Shown here piece by piece: positions 22,363 through 35,608 of a DNA stretch of 64,000 bases. Within the stretch, counting starts at the first letter, position 1, and each line of letters opens with the position of its first letter. The notes beneath the pieces are model-generated. The model did not search any database. It was not told the DNA's origin and was given only the letters and a program-made list of their open reading frames with translations. This DNA is from Lunularia cruciata (taxonomy: Eukaryota > Streptophyta > Marchantiopsida > Lunulariales > Lunulariaceae), in the NCBI GenBank assembly GCA_948567375.1, contig OX419762.1, positions 34,229,465 through 34,293,464 of the forward strand. The letters run 5' to 3'. The translations under genes and the position numbers were made by a program.

Positions 22363-22890
22363 ATGATAGACCAATATTATCTCAGCCTCAAATTATTCAA
22401 GTTATCTCACAAGAGCCACCTACCTTCTACCCTATATAAGATGCTCCTTTGTAGAGGCAAATGCACCATCGCTCTATCCAAAATCTTGGTTAATCTGTTC
22501 TTAAACTCTTGCCTTTATATGCATTTCCTTTGCAAAGGCAAGAGTCTCATGTCCTTGCGTAAATGTTTAGTATTTAAATATGTGGTGATACATTTAACAT
22601 GCCCAAAATCAATTATGATTGCCTAAAATTTGTAAGTAGAGATATGCAAGGTATGCCTCAAAATGACAGAAACTTCCAAGAAGTTTTACCAAGAATTCTC
22701 CAATCTTCTTATATTGAGGCATGTAGTACATATCTGAAAATGCTTGAATCTACTCGAGGCTTATGCAACTTGAATTTTCTTAAATACAGCTTAGTTTTCC
22801 TTATTTATTGCATATCTCAGATACTTCAAATTTTCTCAATATGACTTAATTTACCTAATTTTTCTGGGAACTACCTTAGCCATACACCAA
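22363..22890 (+). pseudogene. Possible leucine-rich-repeat relic
   Basis: Two overlapping open stretches (22363-22626, 22599-22844) are rich in Leu and Cys with spacing that loosely recalls NBS-LRR repeats, for example YLKMLESTRGLCNLNFLKYS and later LNLPNFSGNYLS. If real it is a worn piece of a disease-resistance-type LRR with no nucleotide-binding domain nearby. AT-rich DNA gives Leu-rich frames by chance, so this is a weak call. Confidence 0.25.
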
Positions 22891-24625
22891 CTAATTATAA
22901 AACTACATGAATCTAGACAAAATTAAAAGGTATCATAGTAAAAAATTGAGATGGATCTTTGGCACTACATATTCTCTGCATCTTTTGTGAACTTGCTAAA
23001 GATCTTGCTTGTACTATTAGAGTGAGAAAAAGTGGCTCATGTAGCATATCAATAATATAATACATTTAGAGTTTTAAAGTTATGATACTTTTCCATGGTC
23101 ATTGTGCCTTTTGTAGAGGTTAGAGAGATAGTAAAGCTAAATTGATTCCAAGTAGGAAGCTTTTCTATAAGAGACAAGCAAAGAAGGAAAAGAGCTAATC
23201 CAAATGACCCAACTCTAGGTAATACAAATATAGACATATGAACCACTTTTGAATTCACTAGGCAAGTTAAGGGAAAATTCTACATAATTTCCATTCATTA
23301 TTATTTTTATGTCCTAAATAAATGATATTTATATGTTTCCACAAATTTTGATTGAGTTTTCAATCTATGTAGATATTCCTAATATGGAGTGCGATGCATA
23401 ACATCCTTCATTGCATCTTTATATAATGGTTGTACTACTTCTCATCTCAAATTTTTACTTTTTGACTAAAATCTATGCATGATAATAAGTTTATCTACAA
23501 AGAAAGGAGTACATTAGTATATACATTTTTTTTATATCCAGAACAATGAGCAAGTCCTTGGTTTTTATGAGTAGGATCTCGGTTATCATGAAGGAAAGAA
23601 ATGTTAGTGAAGGACTAGTGTTTGAAAAACAAGAGGTTCTATGTGTATGAAAAAATCTTTTAATTTGAGAGTACTACCATCTAACGACAAGGAAAAGAAC
23701 TAGGCTGCTATGTCTCAATCACTGAATAATTTTTTATGAGATTGTACAATAAAATCCATCCAAAAGCAATACAAAGAAGATAGTCTTGTGTCCTAGTTTA
23801 TGTTTGCACTCATGTTATAAGAATTTATTTACTTGTAGATATTTACAAGTTAATAATTGCTAGTTAATAGTTACAAGTTAATGATTGATTAAACCCACTT
23901 TGATTTATCCAAGTGGATGTCAAATTTTGATGGATTTTTCACATTCATTGCTACTCTTTCTGATTCACCCAATATTATATCTATTTATCATTGACTTAAT
24001 GGAGAGTTGGAGAACCAATCATGGCATTCTTGGATCTGCATTTATCCAAAGCTTGGAATAAAGGAGCTTTTGATGTCCAAGTCATGTAAAAATTCCATGG
24101 GCCTGCAAAGAGGACCAACTAAACCAATACCTTATGTATGAAATAGCAAATTGATGTTTAGTACATAAAAGGACCAAAAATAAGTAGAAGACAAGGTTTC
24201 TTGCAATATTGAGCAACTATTGTACAACCATTAAGGCTTCAATGAAGTACTCTTCCTTGAGGATGACTTATGGGTTGGAATCTAAATGACCAATCCAATT
24301 GACTTAAAAAAAAATAGATTCTTCAATTTGGCTTGTTGCAGAAGAAAAGAGAAGAGACTAAGAAGTCAACCCAATAACAATTCATGGAGCTAGAGGAAGT
24401 TGGAGCTATAGCCTTGGTCCAAATTTGGAAGGCTTTTTCTCAACACAAGAAAAGCTATGATAAAGAATTGGGATGGAGAAAAGAACTTCCTTTCAAGGAA
24501 TAAGATTGGTTAATGCTCTTTGATCCCATTTTCTAGAAGATGCACAAAAGCAATAACCAAGTACTTTTGGTCCTTCTTTGATACAAAAAGTCTATTATAA
24601 TCATAAATATGATATTGAGAAGATT
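22891..24625. other. Unassigned stretch left of the copia element
   Basis: No gene could be supported. The last part (from about 24000) is continuous with the host sequence that resumes at 30086 beyond the copia element. It may be the front half of the older A-family relative seen there, but no conserved segment could be matched. Confidence 0.35.
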
Positions 24626-24630
24626 GGAAT
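24626..24630. repeat. Target duplication GGAAT of the copia element, left
   Basis: GGAAT occurs directly before the 5' LTR and again at 30081-30085 directly after the 3' LTR. Confidence 0.85.
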
Positions 24631-24910
24631 TGTTGAGATTCCAAGCTCTCTATAGGTGTGACCTAATTTCTGGTTAGATTGAAATTGTATAGTAGTGCAT
24701 TCACTCTTAGTACAATTGTCATAGAGTTAGTAAGAAAGTCATTGCCTACTTGGCACACTAGGTTCTTGGCCTTCTCTCCTTTGTGGTAGCGAATTGTTCC
24801 TAGATCTGTATATATATATATATACTATGGAGCACTGCCTACCTAGATCATTCTCTTGGTTTATCTCCACTCTCTCTCTCTCTCTTGTGTGTGCTACAAA
24901 TTTCTTGACA
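24631..24910 (+). repeat. 5' LTR of the copia element
   Basis: It is 280 bp long, starts TGTTGAGATTCC and ends TTCTTGACA. A TATA-like run (tatatatatatata) lies at about 24810. It is followed directly by TGGTATTAGCA, which resembles the initiator-tRNA-Met primer site (usual form TGGTATCAGAGC). Confidence 0.85.
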
Positions 24911-24922
24911 TGGTATTAGCAA
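24911..24922 (+). other. Primer-binding site, tRNA-Met type
   Basis: TGGTATTAGCAA directly after the LTR end. It matches the plant copia primer site at most positions. Confidence 0.7.
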
Positions 24923-25643
24923 AATAGAGAGCATGGAGTGCCTTTCACATATGCTAGTGCAAGGAAAACAAGAGAAATGAAACTTAAAGGCAACAATCCT
25001 TGCTATAATGTAGTGGTAGGATGTCCTACTAAACCCAAAGTTCCATTAGCTAGATGACAGCAAAGAAAGGTGCCAACAATCCATGTTGAAAAAACTTTTA
25101 CTGCCAAGAGGGGCCATGATGATGGTTTTTGACCAAAATGATGTCACCTAGCTCCTTCAAAATAAACCTGCTCAAAAGGCTCACCAATTTTTAGCACAAT
25201 TGGAGCTTTTGATGACCAATTCTTTGAAGGCCAATATCTTCCAAACAAAACCTCCCTAGATTCCTCATGTAGGAAATATAACTAGCAATAAGGATGGGGT
25301 TCACTCCCTAGGAAAATTAGGGTGAAAAGTTTTACATTTTAAGGGGTCACTTTGACTTTTTTCTTCAAACACTAAAATCCATGGTTTTCTTGATGTTCTT
25401 GGCATGTCTTGCCTTTGATCACCATTGAAAAGGTCTCTTTTATATCCATTGCACTTTAAATGGGTGTTTTCTTTGTATTTCATTATAGATTCTTGACTTT
25501 CTTGTCTTCTTTTGGGATCAACAAATGTGCGTGTTAGAGCAACATAAAGTTGGAAGCAAAGTTGAAACAATGTGTGAGGGAGTTATGCTCTATTGGAGTA
25601 GATAACTAAGAAGTTCACTTTCCTTTTTGAGTATAGATCAACC

Positions 25644-26930
25644 ATGGCTGAATTTGATGCAAGCTCTATCACAAGAGAGAAGCTTGACGAGAGAAATTAT
25701 GATGTATGGAAACTATGCATGAAGTATTTCCTTATGGGACAAGAACTATGGGAGATTGTCATAGGAGAGGAGATGAAACAAGAAGGAGATGGTAAGAACC
25801 CAAAGGTGAGGAAATGGACAAAGTGAGCCAACCAAGTCTTATATTACCTTATGATTTCTATTTCTATTTCTATTTATGGCTATGTTTGAGATGTAGAGAT
25901 GCAATAAGGTGCATGGCATGCAATTGAGAAGGTGTTTGAGACATCTACCAAGAAACACAAGTTGCAATTGAAACATAAGGTCAATGTTGTCAAGAAGAGG
26001 TCATAATTTGTGAACTTGTACATTTTGTCCATACGGGGTATTGTTGACTAACTTGATAGCATCGGTGTCATAGTAGATGAAGAGAATTTGACCATGATTA
26101 CCTCACAAGGATTGGATCTTGAGTACCAATCTTTTTAGACATCAATTGCTATGCATGAGACGTTTCTTTCATTTCAAGATTTGACTTCCTTGTTAGTGAG
26201 TGAAGAAATATGATTGACAAGAAACCAACAATCTTCTCAAAATTTGCAGTAGCAAGATCAGGTTTTGTATGTAGGTGCAAGCAGAGGTAGAGCCTTGGAT
26301 GTAGCTGTAGATATGGGAGTTTTCAACACAATGGTTAGGGCGGAGGTGTTTGTAGACATCAACATCAAGCTCCAAATTGTCACTAGATCCACAGACCGGC
26401 CCAACCATAATAGAGTCAAAATTTGAACAAGAGTAGAAGCTCCATTCTCCTTGGGTAGTGCAACCATTGTGGTGTAAAAAACCACTATGCTCATGATTGT
26501 CACAAAAATACCATAATATTGGATAAGGCTATGTTGCTCAACATATTTTTATAGTCTATAATTTTCACAATTGTGATGATCTTGAAGAAGAGAGTTTGTT
26601 AACAATGATTTATGTCATAAGGACTATGGTGTAGCCTATTGAGGAGTGTTACATAGATTCTAGAGCTAGAAATCACATGATATTCCATCAAGATTGGTTC
26701 AGTCATCTCAAACCAATTCAACATCTTACTGTTGTTGTTATAGGCAATGACACCCAACATCAAATCACTCATAAGTGCAAAGTGCTTGTTATTGCCCCAA
26801 AGTCTAAGATGCAAGCATTACGTGATGTTCTCTTTGTACCAAAAATCACTTGCAATCTTGTCTCAATAGGCCAATTGGTAGAGTCAAGGTATCAAGTTTT
26901 GTTCAATCTTGATGGTTGTGTGATTGAAAG
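25644..26930 (+). pseudogene. Copia Gag and protease remnant
   Basis: The start MAEFDASSITREKLDERNYD followed by W is typical of plant copia Gag. A CCHC knuckle follows near 26455-26510. The protease region includes HMIFHQDWFSHLKPI and a VLFVPKITCNLVSIGQL segment, the usual junction between copia protease and integrase. The region is a fossil with several breaks. Confidence 0.7.
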
Positions 26931-27049
26931 ATTGCTACACAAACAATGATAGCTACTAGGACTAGATGTGGCAGGTTGCTCAAATTAGATATGACAATGC
27001 CTCAGATTTAGGCAGCAATGTATGGACAGAGTGGATCATAGGTGACTAA

Positions 27050-27960
27050 TATGCAGACTTGGCATAAGCACCTTGGCTAAATGAATATCTAGAAGTTGAA
27101 GAATCTGCCTAACACTATTGTAGTTACAAGTATTCCGCAATTTACAAGTAGTGATAGTGTAGAGATATGCCTCACTTGTCAATTTGGAAAATAGGCTAGG
27201 CAGTCCTTTAGTCATCAAGGAAAATGTGCCATCAAACTATTTGAGTTGGTGCACAGTGATTTATGGAAAACTTTGATATCCAACTTGAATTTTTCTCAGT
27301 ACTTTGTGTCCTTCATAGATGATTTCTCCAAATTCACTTGGGTGTATATCTTTAAGTAAAAATCTAAAGTGTTTTCTATTTTCCAAACCTTTAAGACCCT
27401 TGTAGAGAAGTAATCCAAACTCCATGTCCTTCAGTTCAGGTCAAATGGAGGAGATGAATACTTATCTACAAAATTTACAATGTTTTTACAACATCATGGC
27501 ATCCAACACTAGCAAAGTTATATTTACAATCCAAAAGAAGATGGAGTTGCAAAAATGCAAGAGTTGTCACACACTATGCTAAACATAACTCATATGCCTA
27601 AAATCTATTGGGCAGAAGCTATTGCATGTGCAGTTTACTTGATGAATAGATGTCCATCTGTAACAATTCCTTCTTGTACTCCCATGGAAGCATTTGTAGA
27701 AACTAAGCCTCACTTGAAACATCTAAAAATCCTTGGTTGTCTATGTTTTGTGCACATTCTAGATGAGAAGCTCAGCAAGCTTGATCCCAAAGCTATGCAC
27801 TATGTATTCTCAGGCTATGCTCTCCCAGCAAAGGGCTATAGACATTCTGATCCTTCTACATAGAAATTGTATGTGTCTTGTGATGTCATTTTTGATGAGT
27901 AGAAGGCTTGGTATGCGCCACTTGAGCCTCTTCTTGCTTCTTGATTAGATGTTGAGGGGG
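27050..27960 (+). pseudogene. Copia integrase remnant
   Basis: It holds the WHKHLG and CLTCQFGK zinc-binding segments, then LFELVHSDLW, FVSFIDDFSKFTWVY and the end segment CLCFVHILDEKLSKLDPKA. This is the typical order of a copia integrase core (strand transfer of the cDNA into the genome). Broken. Confidence 0.75.
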
Positions 27961-28339
27961 AGTCCATTGATTAGCAGATAGAATCCACTATTGAAGGTAG
28001 TGGAGTAATAGAAGCTTCAAGTGTGCAATGTCAATGGTCTGGCAGAGTGCATTATAGACTAAAGTCTAACCCAAAACCTAGAAGTAGTGTGGTTTTAGAT
28101 GTATTTTAGATTGCCATAGGGATGCCACAAGTGTAGTGGCAGATTTAGGAGGTAGCACTAATGGTTCTATAGTGGACCAATTGCCTCAACATTTGAGTAG
28201 ATTCAGACATCCAATTCAAAGGTGCATGCATGAAGGTTTCCTTGCCTCTCATCATGCATATATGATGAATGAGCTCCAAGAACAAGAGCCAAATACAATT
28301 CAAGATGCATTGCAAAACAAGATAGTGGGTAGTAGTCAT

Positions 28340-29770
28340 GGATGAGGAGATTGTTGCCCTAAGCCAACAACAAACTTGGGAGTTAGTAGACTTACCACTT
28401 GATAAGAAGGCAATTAGCTACAAATGGGTGTACAAGATCAAGTAGAACCATGATGGATTTATGAGTAGATACAAGGCCAGATTGGTAGTCAAGTACTATG
28501 CACAAGAGCACAAAATTGATTATGATGAGACTTTTAGTCTTGTTGCTAAGATGGCTACTATTCAAATAGTAGTAGCAATAGCAACTAATAAGCATTGGAA
28601 GTTGCACTAGATAGATTTGAAAAATGCCTTCTTGAAAAGAGATCTTCAAGAAGAGGTGTATATGGTGCAATCACATAGGTATGAAGACCCAAATCTGTTA
28701 GCTCAAGTGTGCAAGTTGCAAGAGGCCTTTTATGAACTCAAGCATGCTTCTAGAGCTTGGTACAATAAATCATTGGTGCTTTGCATGAACTTGGGTTCAG
28801 AGTGTGCAATTCAGACTCCTCACTCTATGTGCTAAGTATATTAAGTTGTTTTATTGTTATTACAATCTCTGTGGATGATTTGGTATTGAGTGGGAGTTGT
28901 GATAAGTAGATTCAACAAATTAAGTGTAGATTGCAGGCTAAGTTCAAGATGAAGGACTTGGGGCAGTTAAGATACTTTCTTGCCATTAAGTTCATCGAGG
29001 ATGGTGAAGCTATGTGGCCATTGCATCAACAATATGTTATCAACATGCTTGCCAAGTATAGTATGATAACATGCAAGCCGGTTTCCACACCCTTAGAACA
29101 GAAATTAAAGTTGAGTCCTATTGGGAGGGAGCTATTTGAAGATCTTGTTATGTAGACGGTAGGGAGTTTAATCTACCTCACTATCACTAGGCTAGACTTG
29201 AGCTACACTGTGGGACTTCTGAAAAAAATTCATGCAGACTCCTTGGAAGTCACATCTTGAAGCAATTTGGAATATGTGAAGTTCACTATATAGTTTGGAC
29301 TTCATTATGTAGCCATAAAGAATGCAATTGTGTTGATTTATAGATGCTAATTGGGTAGGGAGTACTTTGAATAAGCGGTCCATATGTGGTTATGATTTCA
29401 GCTTGGAGAGTGTAGCTATTAGCTGGTCCTCAAAGAAGCGAGCTAGAATATCCTTACCTTTTTGTAAGATAGAGTACAGAGGTGCAACAAACATTCCATG
29501 TGAGGTAGTTTGGCTTTGGAGGTTACTTGTTGACATTGGTGTATGTGTCTCTGGTGTTTTTGTCATCTATGCAAATAAAGAGAGTAGTATTATACTTCTT
29601 AGTAATACCATGGTTCATGCTAGGACAAGACACATTAAGGTGCGCATCACTTCACTAGAAAGAAGGTACTAGCAGGTGAGATAGATCTCATATTTTTGGG
29701 GTACAAATGAGCAAGTAGTTGACATCTTTACAAAGGAATTATTGAGAGACATATTTGAAGTGTTCCAAGA
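28340..29770 (+). pseudogene. Copia reverse transcriptase and RNase H remnant
   Basis: The RT has YKWVYKIK-like, KYYAQEHKIDYDETFSLVAK, LKNAFLKRDLQEEVYM and FKMKDLGQLRYFLAIKF segments. RNase H has SICGYDFSLESVAISWSSKK and TRHIKVRITS segments. All are diagnostic of Ty1/copia. Several breaks. Confidence 0.8.
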
Positions 29771-29812
29771 TCAATTGGGTGTATAATGAATTGGTAGGAT
29801 CTTGAGGAGGAG

Positions 29813-30080
29813 TGTTGAGACTCCACGCTCTCTATAGGTATATATTAGTTCCCATATAGACTAAACTTGTATAATAGTGCATCACTCTTAGTACACTTGT
29901 TACAGAGTTAGTTAGAAAGTTGCCACCTATATGGCACACTAGGTTCTTGGCCTATCCTCCTTTGTAGGTAGCTCCTTCTCAGATCTGTATATATACACTA
30001 GGAGGTGCTGCCTACCTAGATCAATCTCTTGGTTCATCACTCTCTATCTCTCTCTTGTGTGTGCTATGAGTTTCTAGATA
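29813..30080 (+). repeat. 3' LTR of the copia element
   Basis: It is 268 bp long and starts TGTTGAGACTCC directly after a purine-rich tract (cttgaggaggag). It ends TTTCTAGATA in place of the 5' LTR end TTCTTGACA. It differs from the 5' LTR by many substitutions and indels, which points to a considerable age. Confidence 0.85.
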
Positions 30081-30085
30081 GGAAT

Positions 30086-32310
30086 GTGGCGTTGAAGATT
30101 TTGACCTTTTTGACTTTGGTGTTGTTTGGTTAATATTATATAGATGAGGAGGTGTTTCTTTACTTCATTTAAAAGAATTCCTATTTTTATTGAATTGTTG
30201 AACTTTGTCTTAAGGATAGAGGAAGAAGACTTCATCAACAAATTGTCCAAAGGAGAGGCAAAGGACAAAGATGAGTTAGAGGATGACAACCCTACTATAC
30301 TAGAATTGGACTTAGATATTAAATCCAAAGCTAAGAAGGACCACGACAAAGTAAAGTTTACATCTCCTCAAGAAAAACTTATTTTTGAGGAAGAGTTGGT
30401 GGACATGGAAGATGGCAAGGATTATTATTTAGTATATCATACACTCTCTATTAGAAGAAGATTGAGCAATATGGAACCAAAAATAAGACCTTCTTTGCTG
30501 TAGCAATTAGTTAATCCCAAAGAGCAAGAATCCATGTTTTGATAAAGGACAGTGGACCCAAATAGATGAAGCACAGTTTTTTCAAGAGACCATTGTCATT
30601 GCTTAGTCATTTGCAAACATGGTTAACCTTGTATCAAGTGGATTCTACCAAGTTAAATAATTACTTTACAATGGTGAAAACAATACATGCAAATAAATAC
30701 ACACTATGGGTGAAGGAGGAGAGCTTGAAGGACAAAGGGGAGAAAAAAAATTCAAACCTTATATCAAGAAGAGTGTGTGAGTGCAAACACTCTACTGTAG
30801 AAAATCAGAAGCATAAGAGGGAGGTATTGTAGAAATCTATAGGATTGCAATTGCACACAGAGTAGTTAAGATGCATGTGGGGTGAGTTAAGTGACCTTTG
30901 CCTTTCAAGTTCTCAGAAGCAAAAACTATAAGAACTTTGTAGAAAAAACAAAGAATTGGAGCAAGTCAGATTGACAGATGGTGAGTGACCATGAGAAGTT
31001 GGTAACTTTGGAGTCAACCTTTGTAGGCTATTAGAAGGAGACTTTGCAGATTGAGGTGCTACAAGAGCAGTTGAAGAAATAACAAGATGAGAGGGAGGAA
31101 AAATAGGCTAGAAGAGAAAAGGAAGTTGTAGCTCAAATGAAAGAGTTGTAAGATCCAAAGAAGGAGAAGACTCAAAGATTGTATAAAAGCCAAAGGAAGA
31201 TGTTCATGAGGAAAACTTCAATGAACTCAAGGTTTGGCTTCAAGTGATGGTATCTACTATAGCTAATGGAGCAATGGTGGAAGCTCAATTATATGAATTG
31301 AAGTTGTAGGAATCCAAGAAAAAGATTGCAAAGGACATTGATATCAAGATGATGGTGAAGCATTGGGACATTTTTGACCAAAGGGTAGGAAAATCCAGTG
31401 ATATACTTATCTTAAATATACTAGAACAAAAAGTACAAAGTTTAACTCAAAGTGGTTTTGTAGTAATGTCTATTAGAATAGGGAGTTACATGCAAATGTC
31501 TTTATGGTGGAAGTGTAAAGCAATTAGGAAAAAATATAATGAGAGTAGTGAGCAAGTAGTAAGGTGAAAAGGCAAAATATATTGTGCAATTGAAGGTAAG
31601 GTTTAGATTAGTTCCACCTTCCAAGGGGAAGTTGATTAGGTAGTTTCCTTTGTAACTATAGATAAGACGTTAGAGAAGCTAAACAATTGGTACATTTTGT
31701 AACTCAGTCACTCAACTACTTAAGCTTGACACCTGAAGTGCTTTGTCATTCAGTATGAGCATGATGTGAATAAGTGATAGAGAAATCCACTCTATGTTAT
31801 TTTTCTTATTTCATGTGAGTAGTTCTTGTTTCTTTGCATTGAACTTTGTAGATGAATCTTTGAAGTGAGTGGTGGTAAATACTTTTTTATTTGACCCTTA
31901 GAATTTTCTATGTTTGAAGTGGTACTTTGACATATTTTAGCTCATATTTAGTGTTGATTGTATTTAGCAAAGCAAAGGCAAAGAACAAGTGATTATAGGG
32001 ACATTCTTTAAAAAAAAACATGCCTTTGGAGATGAGTAGGATTTGATTCTTTGGGCAAAGATCCTTTGTATGGAAGTAGAAACTTTGGTTCAAACTAAAA
32101 CATCACTTTTTGACTTTAGTTAGAATTTTTCTTTTGTGATCATGATTTTGGATTTTCTCTATTTGTAGTATGCCTTTGAAGTGACATTGTTCTCTTTTGG
32201 GAGTAGTTCCTACCCAAAGAGAGTAAACATATGAGAGTAAAGAACTATATTGGTGACACAATCCTTTGTATCTTTTTTTAATCAATATCCTCATAGGATG
32301 AGACTATTAC
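30086..32310 (+). mobile_element. Diverged relative of the A-C LTR family
   Basis: It follows the copia element and shares the A-C family layout. An acidic coding remnant (30144-30503) comes first, then a coiled-coil remnant (about 31020-31600) including AQLYELKL and KHWDIFDQRVG, at the place where copy A has ETRLHELKLL and TRVDRKI. Then come CTACTTAAG at 31716-31724 and a tail at 32180-32310 (ttctcttttgggagtagttcctacccaaagagagtaa) that matches the end of copies A, C and E (ctcttctgggtgtggtttctacctgagag). The exact ends are not visible. It is much older than A-E, with many breaks. Confidence 0.55.
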
Positions 32311-32568
32311 CTGTTGATATTTTCATTTGTAGCATTATTGAGTCATCACATACTAACTTTTTGGGACCATTGCCATAGATGTATTCCTCAAAAGTAGTTG
32401 GATGCAAAGATCTTCTTATGGTTGTAGAGATGTATGTTGCAAACAAAAGGTGTACAAGGTAAATCTGAACTTGCAAAGCATTACATGCAGCTACCCAATA
32501 AGTGCACCCATGGCAAAAGAAGGAAGACAAGAAAAAAGAGTTTCATAAAGGAAAGGTAGACTGTTGTT
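32311..32568. other. Unassigned short stretch
   Basis: Lies between the A-family relic and the gypsy remnant. No gene or repeat could be recognised. Confidence 0.35.
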
Positions 32569-32829
32569 GTACTTTGCTTTTCTCTCTCTAGGAATAAACA
32601 AGGTGCCTAGCAGTGGAGCCTAAAGATCAGAGGTTGGAGGTAAACCTATCCCTACTAGTTTGAGCACACATAGTTCCCAACCAGTGGAACCTTTCACTCT
32701 AGGTTTTTGGGTAGTTCCTAACCTATCATCATAACATGTACTCCTAGTTTGTTGGTCATCAATTCCAACATTACCAAGGAGAAATACACAAAACTCTTAA
32801 AAGGAAAGAACCTAAGTGCAATGCCCAAT
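32569..32829 (-). repeat. Gypsy 1 flanking repeat, probable 3' LTR
   Basis: The plus-strand sequence tactttgcttttctctctct...cctaagtgcaatg matches 38188-38462 over its whole length, with about 80 percent apparent identity. Read on the minus strand it begins TGCACTTAGG. It follows the RNase H-integrase linker directly. Confidence 0.55.
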
Positions 32830-32999
32830 ATCCATCCATTTTCCTTTATAGAGCTCCTCCATGAAGAACTTGGGATGCTCATACTCTCCCACTTGAGCCC
32901 TTGAGAAGAAAGCAGTGCCGATAGCTTTGATATCATCAATCATCAACTCCTTATCTTGATACTCAGCTTGAGATAACATATTTGCTACTAGGTTACCCT

Positions 33000-34163
33000 T
33001 GCCTACTATGTGTTAGAACTCAAGATTCAAGGATTTGATGTATGCTATCCACCTGAGCATTGCAATGTTTGGGGTATTACAATTTGTTATCATACCCAAT
33101 AGTGACATACAATCTATCTCCACTATAAATGGTGCATCAATCAAGTAGTACTTCTCCAACTTCATTACTGTAACCACTCCCCATAACTCTTGTGTAACCT
33201 AAGGTAGGCTCTTTGGTGCTCACTCAGCACCTTTGCCCCAAAATGTACAACATTGTGATTCTTGTCTTCATCATCTTGCTCTACCGCCCAACCAATAGTT
33301 ATGGGACTAGTATCAACCGTGAGTATTACGAGTTTGTTGTTCTCATAGCTGATCCGTCATAGTGTAGGTGGAGAAGACAATAATTGTTTCAGTTTTCAAA
33401 CCGCTTTTGTGTGTGTCTCCTCCCATCTAAAATTTTGACCTTTCCACAATAAACTATAGAGAGTATATGCCACATGGGCAAAGTGCAGAATCCACACATG
33501 ATAAAAACAAACAAGCTCCCAAAAATCTCCTCACTTTTGTTGGTGAGTTGCATGTGTACTTCATCTGTTGAATCACATCCACCTTGCTTGGATCAGGTTT
33601 GAGACCAAACCATCCACATAAATGTCTTGCAATGACCACCTTTCAAACCCCAAACTTGGATTTAGGACCCAATAAGGTCAAATGAACCTCCTCAAGCTAG
33701 GACAAGATCTGATCACAACCTGAAATATGATCAGCTACAAACTTACAGCACCTCCTCTGATTTAGTACTTCATCCTTCTCTTCTTCTCTTCCTCTTTCTC
33801 TTCACCATTTTATTGGACTATCATCCATAAAAGGCATTGTCTTCTTTAGAATGAACTCCCTAGAACTTTGTTCATCCCAATAATGATGTGTGAAATAGAA
33901 TTTGTTGCTCCTTGTGGCAACATGCACATCCTCATCAATCCCAATGGTGTTCTCATTGTGGTAATGTCTCTTCCCCCTTTGGCAAGTTGGAATTGGTCAT
34001 AACTAGAATGTACATCTCCCAAAGAATATATGGCTCTACCCGCAAAAGCTTCAACAAATTCTCCAACAAAATTTTCCTTCTCCGTGTTCTTGATTGTCAA
34101 TCGATTCATTGGCTGCATATATTGAATGAGCCTGAAAGCTCCATTCTTCTTATAAACCAACAA
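33000..34163 (-). pseudogene. Gypsy 1 reverse transcriptase and RNase H
   Basis: The 105-codon open stretch at 34163-33846 covers the RT fingers and first palm motifs, with NRLTIKN, EAFAGRAIYSLGDVHSSYDQ and TTMRTPLGLMRMCMLPQGAT. Further RT (GLKPDPSKVDVIQQM, about 33600-33560) and RNase H segments follow. Typical of Ty3/gypsy Pol. Fossil. Confidence 0.75.
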
Positions 34164-35608
34164 CTAGAATAAGGCGCAAATGACAGTTCTAGGATCTTTG
34201 CATCAATTTTCTCCTTGAAGAGATCCATAAGTTTTGGCATATAAGCTCTAGGTATCGGAATCAATCTCAAGGATCAATCTCAATTCCCAAGGTGCATGTG
34301 GAACCATAAAGATGATCATTGGAACCACAACACTTGGATTTACACACCCAATTTCAGAAAGCTCAAAAGAGGAAGCTTTCCCATGCTTATTCAACATCTC
34401 TCAAAACCTTTTCTCCTCCATTGGTAGAAAAAAATTTAATGAACCAACCGTCAACTCCTTGAGTGTAGATTCTATGAACATGTGACCTTTCTGATTTGGA
34501 TCCCTTAAGCTCTTTTGTTTTTGAGCAAAATGGACATGTTGATCAAAGTCACTTGGAAGAGGTTCAGCTACAGGCCTGACCTTTTTCTCTACACTCTTGT
34601 GTGGAGAAAAAGGTTTCCATCCTAGCCTTAGAACCTAAAAAGAACTCTATCATTGAGTAGAGCTTCCTCAAATGTATTTCCACCACTTGATCCTCATGCT
34701 CATGCTCAGGCTCAATCCGCTTGAGCTCTCCTAGAGGATCCTTCAACCTTATCTCCATGTGCACCCTTGATACGGTCTCATCCTCATCAATCAACCCCAC
34801 TCCTTTTAGTTCTTTTTCTTGTTCTTGCACACCTTTCCACTCTCTTTTGTGCAAATTGGCAAGTTGTATGTACACACTTAAAACACTCTAAGAAAACCTC
34901 ATCACTCCTATGCATAAGGTACTTCCCCTCTGAAGCAAGAAGACCTTCTCTTATGTACCATTATATTCTTGCCCTATAGTGGTATTTGGAGAAAATGGTT
35001 AAACTCCACCGTCACTTTAGGTAGAGAACCACTCCTCAAGTAGTCCCGATTGCACCCATGGTTTGTAGGTTTAGTGATGAATTGCATTGCTTTCTTGCCA
35101 TCTTGGCTTCTGATTTGAGCATAAGCAAAACCATCATCAAGGACTTTGGTCTCCATCCTCATTGTTGTAATTTATGTATGGTTGTCCAAGGATTATTGGG
35201 TATGATGTAGTCTCTTGAACAAAGAAATTTTGTTTAGTAATTACATCCCCAACCTTCACCTTTACATCTCGGCAAACACCATAGAGTTCTCTGTTAGTGT
35301 TGTTTTCTACCTTGATCACCCAACCATGCTTTATATCAATTGGCTATTTCTTGTGCTTGTAGAGCTCCTTGGAAATAATGTTTATTTCTAACTTATGATT
35401 GATAAGAGCAACCATTGGATCTGTTATGTTCCCAATCTTGATCATGGTTTTAGTAGTAGCTCTGGCCCATTTCCCTCTAGTATAGTGACTAGAGATCCCA
35501 TGATCATCATCCTCATCCTCCTCAAATCTGACCTTATGATTGTTGTAGTATCGAGGTAGCTCTAACTCCACTTCTTTTGTAACCATAGTATCAAGAGCAT
35601 TTGATAGA

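Larger units (their letters stand above)
24631..30080 (+). mobile_element. Ty1/copia retrotransposon, complete in outline, broken
   Basis: It has both LTRs, a 5-bp target duplication (GGAAT), a primer-binding site after the 5' LTR and a purine-rich tract before the 3' LTR. Parts are in copia order on the plus strand: Gag from 25644 with a CCHC knuckle near 26455-26510; protease region at about 26640-26930; integrase at about 27050-27960 (zinc-binding part, then core); reverse transcriptase at about 28340-29200; and RNase H at about 29350-29770. The element is 5,450 bp, slightly longer than many plant copia elements. It carries well over ten breaks and the LTRs differ visibly, so it is an old fossil. 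It splits a relic of the A-family type. Confidence 0.85.
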
